Source: Gracilimonas sp965227215
Lineage (GTDB): Bacteria; Bacteroidota; Rhodothermia; Balneolales; Balneolaceae
Length of the DNA stretch: 64,000 nt
Direction of reading: 5' to 3'
Assembly: GCA_965227215.1 (NCBI GenBank)
Contig: OZ245729.1
Coordinates: 2,852,001-2,916,000 of the forward strand
The first letter of the stretch is position 1, and each line of letters opens with the position of its first letter. Below, piece by piece: positions 40,756 to 50,606 of this stretch. The notes under the pieces were generated by a model, which saw only the letters and a program-made list of their open reading frames with translations, had not been told where the DNA came from and did not search any database. The position numbers and the translations under genes are program-made.

Positions 40756-42927
40756 ATGAAGGCACTGAAATTCTCAATCATATTGATAGCGCTTTGTTCT
40801 TTGACGGCTGTTGCTCAGGACAAAAAACCTATCGAGTTTGAACATGTTTTTGACGGTACATTTTCTCCCAACAGTGTGCAGAATGTTCGCTGGATGAATG
40901 ACGGAGAGTACTATTCGGCTACCCGAAACAATCAAATTATTCGCTACAACATCGTTGATGGTTCCGAAGAGGTTCTGTTTAACGGTCATGAATTTACCGG
41001 TGCAGACGGTGACACCATTCGGGTTCAGGGGTATCAGTTTTCTTCCGATGAGTCGAAGATCCTCATAAAAACCGATGTTGAGCAAATCTGGCGCCGAAGT
41101 ACCCGCGAGAATTATTATGTGTATGAAATGGAGTCGGGCGATTTCACCAAGCTTACCGCTACAGAGGGGAAGCAGCAATATGCTGAATTGTCTCCATCGG
41201 CTGACCGTGCTGCTTTTGTTCGAAACAACAATTTATTTTGGGTTGATTTATCAACCGGGGAAGAAACTCAAATTACTTCGGATGGCGAGTTCAATAAGAT
41301 TATCAACGGTGCCGCCGATTGGGTGTATGAAGAAGAGTTTGGGTTTGCCAAAGCCTGGTTTTGGTCGCCCGAAGGAGATCGTATCGCATTTTATCGTTTC
41401 GATGAGGAGCGGGTAAAAGAATTTTTTATGACCAACTGGGGCTCTCTTTACCCGGAAGAAGTAGAGTTTAAATATCCTAAAGCCGGAGAGAAGAACTCTA
41501 TTGTCTCCATCCACGTGTATCATCTTGACTCCGGGGAAACCGTGACGATGGATGTCGGGGAAGAGACAGATCAATACATTCCCCGAATTAACTGGACCCG
41601 CGATAACAACCGATTAGCCATTCGCCGGATGAACCGTTTGCAAAATAAGCAGGATTTACTTCTTGCCAATGCAGAAACCGGTTCAACAAAAGTGATCCTC
41701 ACAGAACAGAGTGATACCTGGCTTGATGTTCATGACGACTTGTATTTCCTGAGCAACGGAGAGCAGTTTATCACCACCAGTGATAAGAGCGGATATAACC
41801 ATGTGTACCTGTATAACATGCAGGGCAAGCAGCTGGAGCAGATTACCAACGGCAACTGGGATGTAACCGAAATGATAGGGCACAACGAGCGCACCTACGA
41901 GTTGTATTACGTGAGTGCCGAGGAATCCCCATTGGAACGACATTTATATAGCATCCGCATCGATGGAAAGAAAAAAGAACAACTTACTCAGGGAGCCGGC
42001 TGGCATAATATCAACATGAGTCGGGACTTCAAGTATTACATTGATACCTGGTCAGATTATAACAAACCTCCGGAAGTAAGTTTGCACCGAAACAATGGCC
42101 GAAAAGTGAGAACTATTGAGGATAATACCGGCCTCAGTCAAACTCTTTCCGAATACAGCTACGTAGAAAAAGAGTTTTTTGACCTGAATGTAAACGGAGC
42201 CGACCTGAATGGGTATGTATTGAAACCGGTAGGCTTCGATTCAACTCAAAAGTATCCTGTATTGATGTACGTTTATGGAGGTCCGGGAAGCCAAACGGTA
42301 ACCAGAGCCTTTGGAAGTGGGCAGCGACCGATGTGGCATCAATATCTTGCCAACCAGGGATACGTAGTGGTTTCAGTTGATAACCGCGGAACGGGTGCCC
42401 GGGGGCGAGAATTCAAGAAACAGGTGTACAAAAAGTTGGGGCAACTGGAAACGGCTGACCAAATAGCTGCTGCCAAGAAAGTTGCAGAGTGGCCCTATGT
42501 TGATGAAAACCGTATCGGAATCTGGGGATGGAGTTATGGCGGGTATATGTCATCCCTGGCCCTGGCTGAAGGTTCAGATGTATTTACTACAGCCATTGCG
42601 GTAGCTCCGGTAACCAGCTGGCGTTATTATGATACCATTTACACTGAACGATATATGCAGACGCCTCAAATGAATCCGGAAGGGTATAATGAAGGTGCGC
42701 CGATCACGAAAGTAGATCAAATAACAGGCAATTACCTCTTGATTCACGGAACCGGAGACGACAACGTTCACTTCCAGAATTCTGTTGAAATGATAGATGC
42801 ATTGATTGCAGCAGATGTTGAATTTGAGACCATGATCTATCCAAATAAAGCTCACAGTATTTACGGTGGAAATGCCAGAAAGCATCTATACCAGTTGATG
42901 AGCAATTTTGTATTTGAAAATTTATAA
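40756..42927 (+). CDS. Dipeptidyl peptidase IV (S9B serine peptidase), secreted
   Basis: 723 residues, Sec signal 1-21 (ending AVAQD). A beta-propeller (about 30-470) contains the DPP4 Glu pair in DWVYEEEFGFA that holds the substrate N-terminus. The alpha/beta hydrolase domain has nucleophile Ser in GWSYGGYMSS (near residue 594), Asp in HGTGDDNVHF and His in NKAHSIYGG. It releases N-terminal X-Pro dipeptides from peptides in the periplasm or outside. This fits a protein-degrading marine lifestyle, together with the M14 peptidase further on. Confidence 0.95.
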   Translation: MKALKFSIILIALCSLTAVAQDKKPIEFEHVFDGTFSPNSVQNVRWMNDGEYYSATRNNQIIRYNIVDGSEEVLFNGHEFTGADGDTIRVQGYQFSSDESKILIKTDVEQIWRRSTRENYYVYEMESGDFTKLTATEGKQQYAELSPSADRAAFVRNNNLFWVDLSTGEETQITSDGEFNKIINGAADWVYEEEFGFAKAWFWSPEGDRIAFYRFDEERVKEFFMTNWGSLYPEEVEFKYPKAGEKNSIVSIHVYHLDSGETVTMDVGEETDQYIPRINWTRDNNRLAIRRMNRLQNKQDLLLANAETGSTKVILTEQSDTWLDVHDDLYFLSNGEQFITTSDKSGYNHVYLYNMQGKQLEQITNGNWDVTEMIGHNERTYELYYVSAEESPLERHLYSIRIDGKKKEQLTQGAGWHNINMSRDFKYYIDTWSDYNKPPEVSLHRNNGRKVRTIEDNTGLSQTLSEYSYVEKEFFDLNVNGADLNGYVLKPVGFDSTQKYPVLMYVYGGPGSQTVTRAFGSGQRPMWHQYLANQGYVVVSVDNRGTGARGREFKKQVYKKLGQLETADQIAAAKKVAEWPYVDENRIGIWGWSYGGYMSSLALAEGSDVFTTAIAVAPVTSWRYYDTIYTERYMQTPQMNPEGYNEGAPITKVDQITGNYLLIHGTGDDNVHFQNSVEMIDALIAADVEFETMIYPNKAHSIYGGNARKHLYQLMSNFVFENL

Positions 42928-43023
42928 AGATGTCAGGCTATTCCGCGACAAAAAATCCGGAATCCTGATACCAAAACTAATTGTGCTTCTGAATTAGCAT
43001 TATTGACCGAGGAAAATAACGTT

Positions 43024-44022
43024 ATGCGCTTTGCTGACTACGCTAAAATATATGTAACGGCCGGAAGGGGTGGAGATGGCTCTGCTCACTTCAGAAGGGA
43101 AAAATACGTTCCTAAAGGAGGCCCTGATGGCGGAGACGGTGGTAAAGGCGGCGACGTTGTTCTGGTCGGTAACGAACAACTGAACACCATACTTGATTTG
43201 CGGTACCGGAAATATGTGAAAGCCGGAAACGGAGAGAATGGGGCTAAAAGCAAAAGCTCCGGCGCGTCGGGTGAGGATGAAATCCTGGAAGTACCGCTCG
43301 GTACGGTAGTTTTTGATGCTGAAACCAAAGAGAGACTGGGAGAGATTACTGATCACGAAGAAAAACTGGTAATAGCCAAGGGTGGTAAAGGAGGATTAGG
43401 TAATTGGCATTTTCGCAGCTCTACCAACCAAACACCACAGCACGCTCAGGAAGGAAAACCCGGAGAAGAACGCACCGTTGAACTGGAACTGAAACTCATA
43501 GCAGATGTAGGTCTGGTAGGCTTCCCAAATGCCGGAAAAAGCACCTTGCTTTCAGCTTTGTCTCACGCCAAACCAAAAATAGCCGACTACCCTTTTACTA
43601 CACTGGAGCCTAACCTCGGAGTGGTTAAATTTGAGGATTTTCGCAGTTTTGTGATGGCAGATATTCCCGGAATAATTGAAGAAGCCCATGAAGGGAAAGG
43701 GCTGGGAATTCAGTTTCTCCGGCATATCGAGCGCAACAATGTGCTGTTGTTCATGGTCAGCGTTATGAGTGATATCAAGTATGAATACGAGGCTTTGCTC
43801 AGTGAGCTGAAGTCTTACCGGAAAGATTTGCTTGATAAGCCACGCATTCTGGCCGTAACCAAGATGGATTTAAAACAAGGATTTGAGTTAGAAGAAGAAC
43901 TTCACTTTGATGATGAAATTCCCGTTATTCCTATTTCGTCAGCCACAGGTCATGGGGTAGATGAGCTGAGAGAGAAACTTTGGGAATACATACAACATGG
44001 GAAAGAACAACAAGAAACGTAG
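43024..44022 (+). CDS. obg: GTPase Obg/CgtA
   Basis: 332 residues from the ATG at 43024; a TTG seven codons upstream is less likely. The glycine-rich Obg fold (AGRGGDGSAHFRREKYVPKG, then GGDGGKGGDV) precedes a G domain. The G domain has GFPNAGKSTLLSAL (G1), TTLEPNLG (G2), DIPGIIE (G3) and TKMD (G4). Obg aids late 50S ribosome assembly and links to ppGpp and growth control. The extra C-terminal OCT domain found in Firmicutes is absent. Its 3' end overlaps the DprA start by 26 nt. Confidence 0.96.
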   Translation: MRFADYAKIYVTAGRGGDGSAHFRREKYVPKGGPDGGDGGKGGDVVLVGNEQLNTILDLRYRKYVKAGNGENGAKSKSSGASGEDEILEVPLGTVVFDAETKERLGEITDHEEKLVIAKGGKGGLGNWHFRSSTNQTPQHAQEGKPGEERTVELELKLIADVGLVGFPNAGKSTLLSALSHAKPKIADYPFTTLEPNLGVVKFEDFRSFVMADIPGIIEEAHEGKGLGIQFLRHIERNNVLLFMVSVMSDIKYEYEALLSELKSYRKDLLDKPRILAVTKMDLKQGFELEEELHFDDEIPVIPISSATGHGVDELREKLWEYIQHGKEQQET

Positions 44023-45115
44023 GGTACTGGTAGCGCTGAGCTTAATACCGGGGTTTGGAAGTCGGCGTATTAACAAACTGCTTAAAAACACCGATGATCC
44101 TGAGGAAATTTTCAGCCTCGGCAAACGAAAACTCAGATCGATTGAAGGAATCGGAGAAGCATCGGCTCTTTCCATTCTCTCTTTTGATGACTGGGAGAAA
44201 GTGGATCATCTTTTAAAAGAAACGGATAAAAGCGGGGCTGATATTATAACCCTGGCTGATCCTGATTACCCACCGTTGCTAAAACAGATTTATGATCCTC
44301 CCGCTTTATTCTGGATTAAAGGAAACCCCGAAGCTCTATCCGAACAAGGCATAGCCGTTGTGGGTACCCGAAATACATCAGCTTACGGCAGGAATATGGC
44401 GAAGAAGCTGACCGGTGAATTAGCTGAACAAGGACTGTGTATTTTTAGTGGACTAGCTTATGGAATTGATTCCATCGCTCACCAAACTGCCATAGAACAT
44501 GAAGCTCCAACTGTTGCTGTGTTAGGGTCCGGGATTGACAACCTGTATCCAAAAAAGAATGCTGATTTAGCAAATCGGATAGTTAAATCAGGTGGTGCTG
44601 TGATTACCGAGTTTCCATTGGGAACCAATCCTGACGCCGGTAACTTCCCTGTTCGTAACCGGATTGTAAGTGGAATGAGTCTTGGGGTATTGGTAGTAGA
44701 ATCGGGATTGAAGGGTGGAAGCATGATAACAGCTGATTTGGGGCTGGACCAAAACCGGGAAGTATTTGCAGTGCCTCACCCGTTAGGCAACCCATCCGGA
44801 ACCGGATGCAATTACCTGATTAAGAGAGGGGCTGCCAAGTTAGTTCAAACGGTTGACGATATCCTGGAAGAGTTACCTATAGAGCATTCTCCCGAGTCAC
44901 CGGTTCAGGAAGAAAGAAAAGAAAGCTGGCGAGAGAAAGAACTGGATGAAACAGCGGTTAAAATCTGTGAGGCTCTTGAAGAAAAACCGTATCAGGTTGA
45001 TGACTTAAGTGATATGATTGGCATAAATACCAGCCGGTTATTGGTTTCCCTGCTCCAATTAGAAATGGACGGAATTGTTCTTCAAAAAGCAGGTAAAAAT
45101 TTCGAGCTGCTCTGA
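43997..45115 (+). CDS. dprA: DNA-processing protein DprA
   Basis: 372 residues. The N-terminal helix-hairpin-helix/SAM-like part (about 1-65) leads into a Rossmann fold with VVGTRNTSAYGR, FSGLAYGIDSIAHQ, VLGSGIDNLYP, NFPVRNRIVSG and VESGLKGGSMITAD. A winged-helix tail (about 310-372) completes the domain order. DprA loads RecA on incoming single-stranded DNA in transformation. Start overlaps obg by 26 nt, implying coupled translation. Confidence 0.95.
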   Translation: MGKNNKKRRVLVALSLIPGFGSRRINKLLKNTDDPEEIFSLGKRKLRSIEGIGEASALSILSFDDWEKVDHLLKETDKSGADIITLADPDYPPLLKQIYDPPALFWIKGNPEALSEQGIAVVGTRNTSAYGRNMAKKLTGELAEQGLCIFSGLAYGIDSIAHQTAIEHEAPTVAVLGSGIDNLYPKKNADLANRIVKSGGAVITEFPLGTNPDAGNFPVRNRIVSGMSLGVLVVESGLKGGSMITADLGLDQNREVFAVPHPLGNPSGTGCNYLIKRGAAKLVQTVDDILEELPIEHSPESPVQEERKESWREKELDETAVKICEALEEKPYQVDDLSDMIGINTSRLLVSLLQLEMDGIVLQKAGKNFELL

Positions 45116-45208
45116 GGTTTTACCATTCATCAAACTTTACTAATAAGCTTAAGTTATTACGCATTTGTTCGATAACACGAATAATCTATAGAACAAATTG
45201 GCGTGCGA

Positions 45209-46420
45209 ATGGAAACCAGTGTATTAAATCCAGTTCCTGACCGGGAGTTTGAGCGGATTGTAGAGCTGTCATCATTTGATTTAGATTATTCTGAGTTAAG
45301 CGATTCTCTTAATGACTTAACCAAGCTGGCTGCAAAAGTAGCTCAAACTGAGATCTGCCTTGTAAACATCATAGACTCCTTTACTCAATGGACCATTTCT
45401 TCCTATGGATTAGATGTTCATCAGATGCCAAGAGAAGATGGAATTTGCCAATACACCATTCTGGATGAGCATACTTTCGAGATAAGAGACCTCAGTGAAG
45501 ATGATAGATTTCGGGAACGCGATTATGTAGCCTACCCTCCAAGACTGAAATATTATTTTGGGATTCCGCTTATTACTCACAAGGGTTTCAGGATAGGAAC
45601 ACTATGCATGCTGGACGCCGATAAGAAAGAAATCAGCCCGGAGAAAACCGAACAGCTCAGAATTATCTCCGGTGAGATCGTTGAACGGCTCGAAGCCCGC
45701 AAGAGAATCAGGAAACTAGAAAACAGGCTGATAAAGGGATATAATTTTAAGCGCAGACTCAATCACGATATTCGGGGACCTGTTGGCGGCATCATTGGAT
45801 TGGTTCAACTTATTAAAGATCAGGACACGGATGAAAAGGTTAGTGAGATAATTCGTTATTTAGATTTGATTGAAAAAGCGGGAAATAACTTATTAAGCAT
45901 TGCCAACGAAAGGCTGGCTTATAAAAAGATTAAAGGAGAAGGCAAACCAAAGAACGACGAGCTCACTTTGATTAGCTTGAAATCAAAACTAACTGGGTTG
46001 TATCAGTCTCAGGCTGATTTAAATGATATTGACCTTACTATCGCAAATCACCCGCAATGCGAGGACCTTCCATTCCCCAAGAAGAATGTATTGCCGGTTA
46101 TAGGTAATCTTATTTCAAATGTTATACGGTTCACATTACGGGGTGAAATGATTATGGTGAGGCAAGAATACAAATGTACATCAGGTTTAAATCATTTGTT
46201 AATCACCGTGAAGAATACAGGTTCAAAACTAACCAATGACCAGATCAGGCAGGTTTTCAACAATGATGTAGATGAGTCTGATCAGAAAGTTACGTCTATG
46301 AATCTCCGGGCAATTCACCGGGTGCTGCAAAAAATAGGCGGGAGTTTTTCCATTTCTGATGAAGGAGACAGAGGCAACCGTTTTGATGTTGAGCTACCGG
46401 TACTGCTAACCCGAAAATAA
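45209..46420 (+). CDS. GAF-domain histidine kinase with degenerate ATP-binding box
   Basis: 403 residues from the ATG at 45209; a GTG two codons earlier is possible. A GAF domain (about 25-165; SSYGLDVHQMPREDGICQYT, then IPLITHKGFRIGTLCMLDAD) is followed by a HisKA helix with the H-box LNHDIRGPVGGIIGLVQL. The C-terminal GHKL domain has the N-box VIGNLISNVIRFT, but the G1 box reads KNTGSKLT in place of DxGxG. No TM segment is present, so it senses a cytoplasmic signal or accepts input from another protein. Kinase activity is uncertain because of the altered G1 box. No response regulator is next to it. Confidence 0.85.
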   Translation: METSVLNPVPDREFERIVELSSFDLDYSELSDSLNDLTKLAAKVAQTEICLVNIIDSFTQWTISSYGLDVHQMPREDGICQYTILDEHTFEIRDLSEDDRFRERDYVAYPPRLKYYFGIPLITHKGFRIGTLCMLDADKKEISPEKTEQLRIISGEIVERLEARKRIRKLENRLIKGYNFKRRLNHDIRGPVGGIIGLVQLIKDQDTDEKVSEIIRYLDLIEKAGNNLLSIANERLAYKKIKGEGKPKNDELTLISLKSKLTGLYQSQADLNDIDLTIANHPQCEDLPFPKKNVLPVIGNLISNVIRFTLRGEMIMVRQEYKCTSGLNHLLITVKNTGSKLTNDQIRQVFNNDVDESDQKVTSMNLRAIHRVLQKIGGSFSISDEGDRGNRFDVELPVLLTRK

Positions 46421-46453
46421 AAAAGCCGGATGAACGAACTGTTCATACCGGCT
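46417..46453 (-). terminator. Terminator of the baeRF gene (minus strand)
   Basis: On the minus strand AGCCGG-T-ATGAAC pairs with GTTCAT-CCGGCT, leaving one bulged base, and runs into TTTTTTATTTT. It lies between the convergent kinase and baeRF stops. Confidence 0.8.
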
Positions 46454-46476
46454 AAATATGATTGTTTGAAGCTCAC

Positions 46477-47622
46477 TTAGCTTTTATAGCGATAGATGGC
46501 AGCCAGTCCGGAATTTTTGGGTACCTCGGCTTGTGGCAACCCATACAAGGTGCTTCCGGTGCGGATAGCTGAAATGGCCGCGTAGTTGATCAAGTCTACC
46601 GCTTCGCCATTCAATGATTCAGACATATCCACCCGGTTCTCATCGGGATGAAATACGCCAAACTGCCGATGACCCATCGGAACAAAAAGGGTATCCACTT
46701 TACCGTAGTAGGCACTCTTAACAATTTCCTCAATTTCTGTAGAAATCAACTCGCTGCCCTGTAAGTCATTGAATCTTTCAATGTCGCTATGAATAGCTTG
46801 CTGAAAATAGTCTTTGGCAATACCCCAGGATTCATCAGCTATTTCCTGAGCAGTCTTATTATCAAAATTTCCCGTCATAGTTTCAGGCAGTACGTTAAAA
46901 TACTTATTGGCTTTCTTGTAGAATGCCACCATTCTCTCAGGTCCGGCGATGACAAGCGGTCCATTTTCCTTTTTCAGGTATTTAGTAACCTTGTTCTCGA
47001 TGTGCTTAACGAAAAGCTCCAGCTCCTTATCATCTTCGTTGGTATCCCCACCTTGTCCGTGATACATTGCATTCTTGCCGCTTGTACCCGTGTGCTGTTG
47101 TATCGACCGTTCGTGTACGTGATATTTGAGGTGCTCTTCCATACTGGTGGGCACACTTTCAAATTCAACCTTGGTAGTGGCGTCAGGTGCAACCTTATAC
47201 ATACGGGTTTCACTCTGACTCAACATAAGCACATGGTAAATGCCGTGATGGTTTTGTAGCTCAAGAAGGGGGGTAATCAAAAAATTCTCGGCGATATAAT
47301 AATTCTCTTCGGGGCTAACCGGAATTTTAAAATAGTCGAAATGATCTTCGTTTATATATAGCGCAAGTCCCTTATCCTGGTGCAGCCAAAACTGGTTTTC
47401 TTCAGTCATGGTCTGAACCTGCTTAAAAAGGTCCTCAGCTCTGCTTTCCTGCCAGCCTTTCTCTATGAGTTCATTCTTTGCTTTTTGAATGAGATTCTTA
47501 AGTCGTATGGAGTCTTGTTTACCTTCTTCTCCGGTTTTATGAGTTGGTAAAAATATAGTGACGTTAATGTCTTTGGTTTCATTGATTAGCTTCTCAATGG
47601 TATCTCTTTTCACTACACTCAT
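46477..47622 (-). CDS. baeRF-family protein (bacterial archaeo-eukaryotic release factor-like)
   Basis: 381 residues from the ATG at 47622, preceded by GAGG; a longer frame to 47706 lacks support. The sequence has the eRF1-like organisation. NVTIFLPTHKTGEEGKQDS marks the N domain, PLVIAGPERMVAFYKKANKY the central domain, and a strand-rich C-terminus ends AAIYRY, as in baeRF families. These proteins resemble archaeal/eukaryotic release factor 1 and may act on stalled ribosomes, but none is well characterised. It lies upstream of, and apart from, the phosphoglucomutase gene. Confidence 0.8.
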   Translation of the reverse strand: MSVVKRDTIEKLINETKDINVTIFLPTHKTGEEGKQDSIRLKNLIQKAKNELIEKGWQESRAEDLFKQVQTMTEENQFWLHQDKGLALYINEDHFDYFKIPVSPEENYYIAENFLITPLLELQNHHGIYHVLMLSQSETRMYKVAPDATTKVEFESVPTSMEEHLKYHVHERSIQQHTGTSGKNAMYHGQGGDTNEDDKELELFVKHIENKVTKYLKKENGPLVIAGPERMVAFYKKANKYFNVLPETMTGNFDNKTAQEIADESWGIAKDYFQQAIHSDIERFNDLQGSELISTEIEEIVKSAYYGKVDTLFVPMGHRQFGVFHPDENRVDMSESLNGEAVDLINYAAISAIRTGSTLYGLPQAEVPKNSGLAAIYRYKS

Positions 47623-47799
47623 AATAGTAACCTCATTATTTTGGATTGAATTGTACTTATACAACAAAATCAGAACTCTGGTGTTCCAAGATGTTGCCGA
47701 TCCCAATAAATAATTAATAAGGTTTTCCAGTGAAAGTAAAGACCTGTTAGATCTGCTTGCCTGTCCTGATAAATTATGAATCTTGAAAGAGTTAAGAGC

Positions 47800-49536
47800 T
47801 TAGCTCTTCAGCCCTTCAATCATCATCTCTATTTTTTTGTCGAGCGTGGCGGCTACCTGATTGTAATCTTCTGCACTCATAAGGTTGGTATTAACGCTGC
47901 AGTAGAATTTAATTTTAGGCTCCGTACCGGAAGGTCTAGCTGAAACAATTGCTCCATCTTCGGTGATAAACTGGAGGACGTTGGATTTAGGGAGGTCAAT
48001 ATCGGTGACTTCACCGGTCGCCATATTTTTCTCTTTTGAAGTTTGGTAATCCTTAACCGTAACTACTTGTGAACCGCCTAATTTCTTAGGTGGGTTTGCT
48101 CTGAAATTCATCATCATTTGCTGAATTTCTTCCGCCCCCGATTTTCCTTTCTTGGTAACAGAGACGAGGTTCTCCCGGAATAAACCATGTTCTACGTACA
48201 TATCAAGCATAGCCTCGTATAAGCTGGTTCCCTGATCTTTATAGAAAGCCGTCATTTCAGCAATGATAGCACAGGAGACAACAGCATCTTTATCTCTCAC
48301 ATGATCACCAATCAAATATCCGTAGCTTTCTTCCCCACCGGCGATGAACTGCTTTTTCCCTTCAAGCTGTGTCATCAGCTCGCCAATATATTTGAAGCCG
48401 GTTAGGGTATTAAAGCATTCAACACCTTTAGCTTTTGCAATTCTGTCGATGAGGTAGGAGGTAACAATCGTCTTAACGATGTATTCATTTCCGGTGATTT
48501 TTCCAGCCTGTTCCCAGGCGGTAAGCATATAATTAATGATAAGAGAACCGGTCTGATTGCCGTTTAAAAGCACAAAATCTCCGTTCATATTTTTCACGGC
48601 AATTCCAACCCGGTCGGCATCCGGATCAGTGGCCATCACAAGGTCAGCATCAATTTCTTTGGCTTTTTCCAGAGCCATATTAAGGGCTTCTTTTTCTTCC
48701 GGGTTTGGATATACGACGGTAGGGAAGTCACCATCAACCGTCATCTGTTCCTCAACCAGCGTGATATTTTCGAAGCCGTATCTTTCCAATACATCCGGAA
48801 CCAGCTTACGGGATGTTCCATGAATAGGGGAGAAAACGATTTTGAGGTCTTTTTGTCGTTCGATAGCTTCTTTAGAAACTGATAAATCGGCCATTGCTTT
48901 CAGGTACTTTTCGTCCATCTCCTCGCCAATCATTTCAATCAGCTCTTCGTTTCCGTCAAAATTGACTTCATCTACACTGCTGATTTTCTGCACTTCTTCC
49001 ATCACCATACTGTCATATGGATATACAAACTGACCTCCATTGGCATCATAGGCTTTATACCCATTATACTCTTTAGGGTTATGAGAGGCTGTAAGCATCA
49101 CACCGCTTTGGCAACCTAATTCCCGGATGGCAAAAGAAAGCTCAGGAGTTGGACGTAGGGCATCGAAAAAGAACACTTTGATGCCATTAGCTGAAAACAC
49201 ATCAGCCACTACTTTTGCGAGTTTCTCGGAATTGTTTCTGCAGTCATGAGCTATGGCTACCTTAACCTGTTGATCAGGATATTCTTTATTCAGGAAGTTA
49301 CTGAGTCCTTGGGTAGCTATGCCAAAGGTATATTTGTTAACCCGGTTGGAGCCAATGCCCATAATTCCACGAAGACCGCCGGTACCGAATTCAAGGTCTT
49401 TATAAAACGCATCGGTCAGTTCATCAAACTTCTTTTCATCCAGTTTTTGACGGATGGCTGCTTTGGTTTCTTCGTCATAACTTCCTTCAAGCCAGGCGTT
49501 TATTTTGTTCTGTACTTCCGAATCTAGTGCGTTCAT
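47800..49536 (-). CDS. Phosphoglucomutase/phosphomannomutase
   Basis: 578 residues from the ATG at 49536, which has CAGGAA just upstream; an extension to 49569 is possible. Four family motifs are visible: LTASHNPKEYNGYK (phosphoserine loop), TDPDADRVG (metal loop), GGEESYGYL (sugar loop) and SARPSGTEPKIKFY (phosphate loop). The size places it with the PgcA/PGM2-like group. It interconverts glucose-1-phosphate and glucose-6-phosphate for polysaccharide and envelope sugar synthesis. It is a single-gene transcript by spacing. Confidence 0.94.
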   Translation of the reverse strand: MNALDSEVQNKINAWLEGSYDEETKAAIRQKLDEKKFDELTDAFYKDLEFGTGGLRGIMGIGSNRVNKYTFGIATQGLSNFLNKEYPDQQVKVAIAHDCRNNSEKLAKVVADVFSANGIKVFFFDALRPTPELSFAIRELGCQSGVMLTASHNPKEYNGYKAYDANGGQFVYPYDSMVMEEVQKISSVDEVNFDGNEELIEMIGEEMDEKYLKAMADLSVSKEAIERQKDLKIVFSPIHGTSRKLVPDVLERYGFENITLVEEQMTVDGDFPTVVYPNPEEKEALNMALEKAKEIDADLVMATDPDADRVGIAVKNMNGDFVLLNGNQTGSLIINYMLTAWEQAGKITGNEYIVKTIVTSYLIDRIAKAKGVECFNTLTGFKYIGELMTQLEGKKQFIAGGEESYGYLIGDHVRDKDAVVSCAIIAEMTAFYKDQGTSLYEAMLDMYVEHGLFRENLVSVTKKGKSGAEEIQQMMMNFRANPPKKLGGSQVVTVKDYQTSKEKNMATGEVTDIDLPKSNVLQFITEDGAIVSARPSGTEPKIKFYCSVNTNLMSAEDYNQVAATLDKKIEMMIEGLKS

Positions 49537-49602
49537 TTCCTGATTATTGTAGTGAATTGATAGTTTCAAATAGTGGACTTTTCAGCGGGAAAGAATATAA
49601 AT

Positions 49603-49638
49603 AATAAAAAAGGGCAATTCATGATTTATGAACTGCCC
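49603..49638 (-). terminator. Terminator of the nfeD-SPFH operon (minus strand)
   Basis: GGGCAATTCAT (49612-49622) pairs with ATGAACTGCCC with one mismatch. On the minus strand it is followed by TTTTTTATTATT. It lies 30 bp past the last SPFH stop. Confidence 0.75.
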
Positions 49639-49668
49639 CGAAATAGTCAGCCGGTTCTAGGTTCTGCT

Positions 49669-50604
49669 TTATTTTTTCTTAACGGTTATTTCTCCCAGCG
49701 ATAGTCCCTCCATGATGGCATCATAATTGGAGATATCTTTAGGCAGAATCACGCTGTTTTCATCCCGGCCCAGTCCGGATAGTACATCCAGATATTGCTC
49801 AGAAAGCTGCAACCGCATCGCTTCGGTTCCCTTAGGTTGGGCGAGGGCTCCGGCAATTTCTTCAATGGATTTGGCCGTCGCTTCGGCAATAGCCAGAATT
49901 TCCTCTGCCTGTCCTTCGGCTTCGTTTATGCGCCGCTGCATTTCGGCCTCAGAAATATTGATGATTTCGGCTTTCATACCTTCGGCATCATTCACTTTAG
50001 AGCCTTTTACACCTTCAGAAGTTGCGATGATAGCACGCCGATCCCGTTCGGCTGTCATCTGCCGTTCCATGGCTTTTTGTACGGTTCGCGGTGTTACAAT
50101 ATTCTTGATTTCGTATCGGTGCACTTTAATTCCCCAAAGCTGCTCCACTTCACTGAGTACACTCACCACTTCGCGACTCATGGCAGCACGTTCTTCGAAG
50201 GTTTGATCGAGCTCCATGTTCCCCAGAACAGATCGGGTAGTAGTTTGAGCCAGCTGCACGGCTGCATACCGATAATTAGTAACACCGTAACTGGCATTTA
50301 CCGGGTCAATAACACTCAGGTAAATGACTCCGTCTACTTCTACCTTAACATTATCTTTGGTGAAACATTCCTGGGGTTCTACCTCAATGGTTTCTTCGCG
50401 TAAATCCTGCTTGTAAACTACCTTGTCAACAAAGGGAATGAGGGCATGAAAGCCCGGCCCGAGTGTTTTCTGGTAATTACCCAATCGCTCAACAATGTAT
50501 GCATATTGGTTAGGTACCAGCCTCAGTGAGCGAATGAATTTATACATCACAAAAACCGAAAATACACCTAATAAAATCTGACTGATTGTCTCCATGATTT
50601 CCAT
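49669..50604 (-). CDS. SPFH/Band 7 (stomatin/QmcA-like) membrane protein, copy 2
   Basis: 311 residues: one N-terminal TM helix (about 5-22), the Band 7 domain (RLGNYQKTLGPGFHALIPFV; CFTKDNVKVEVDGVIYLSV), then a long Ala/Glu-rich coiled coil (about 190-265). It is close in layout to QmcA of E. coli and to the gene just upstream, from which 2 bp separate it. SPFH proteins form ring- or cage-like assemblies in the membrane and work with NfeD partners. Third gene of the nfeD-SPFH-SPFH operon. Confidence 0.92.
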   Translation of the reverse strand: MEIMETISQILLGVFSVFVMYKFIRSLRLVPNQYAYIVERLGNYQKTLGPGFHALIPFVDKVVYKQDLREETIEVEPQECFTKDNVKVEVDGVIYLSVIDPVNASYGVTNYRYAAVQLAQTTTRSVLGNMELDQTFEERAAMSREVVSVLSEVEQLWGIKVHRYEIKNIVTPRTVQKAMERQMTAERDRRAIIATSEGVKGSKVNDAEGMKAEIINISEAEMQRRINEAEGQAEEILAIAEATAKSIEEIAGALAQPKGTEAMRLQLSEQYLDVLSGLGRDENSVILPKDISNYDAIMEGLSLGEITVKKK

Positions 50605-50606
50605 GA

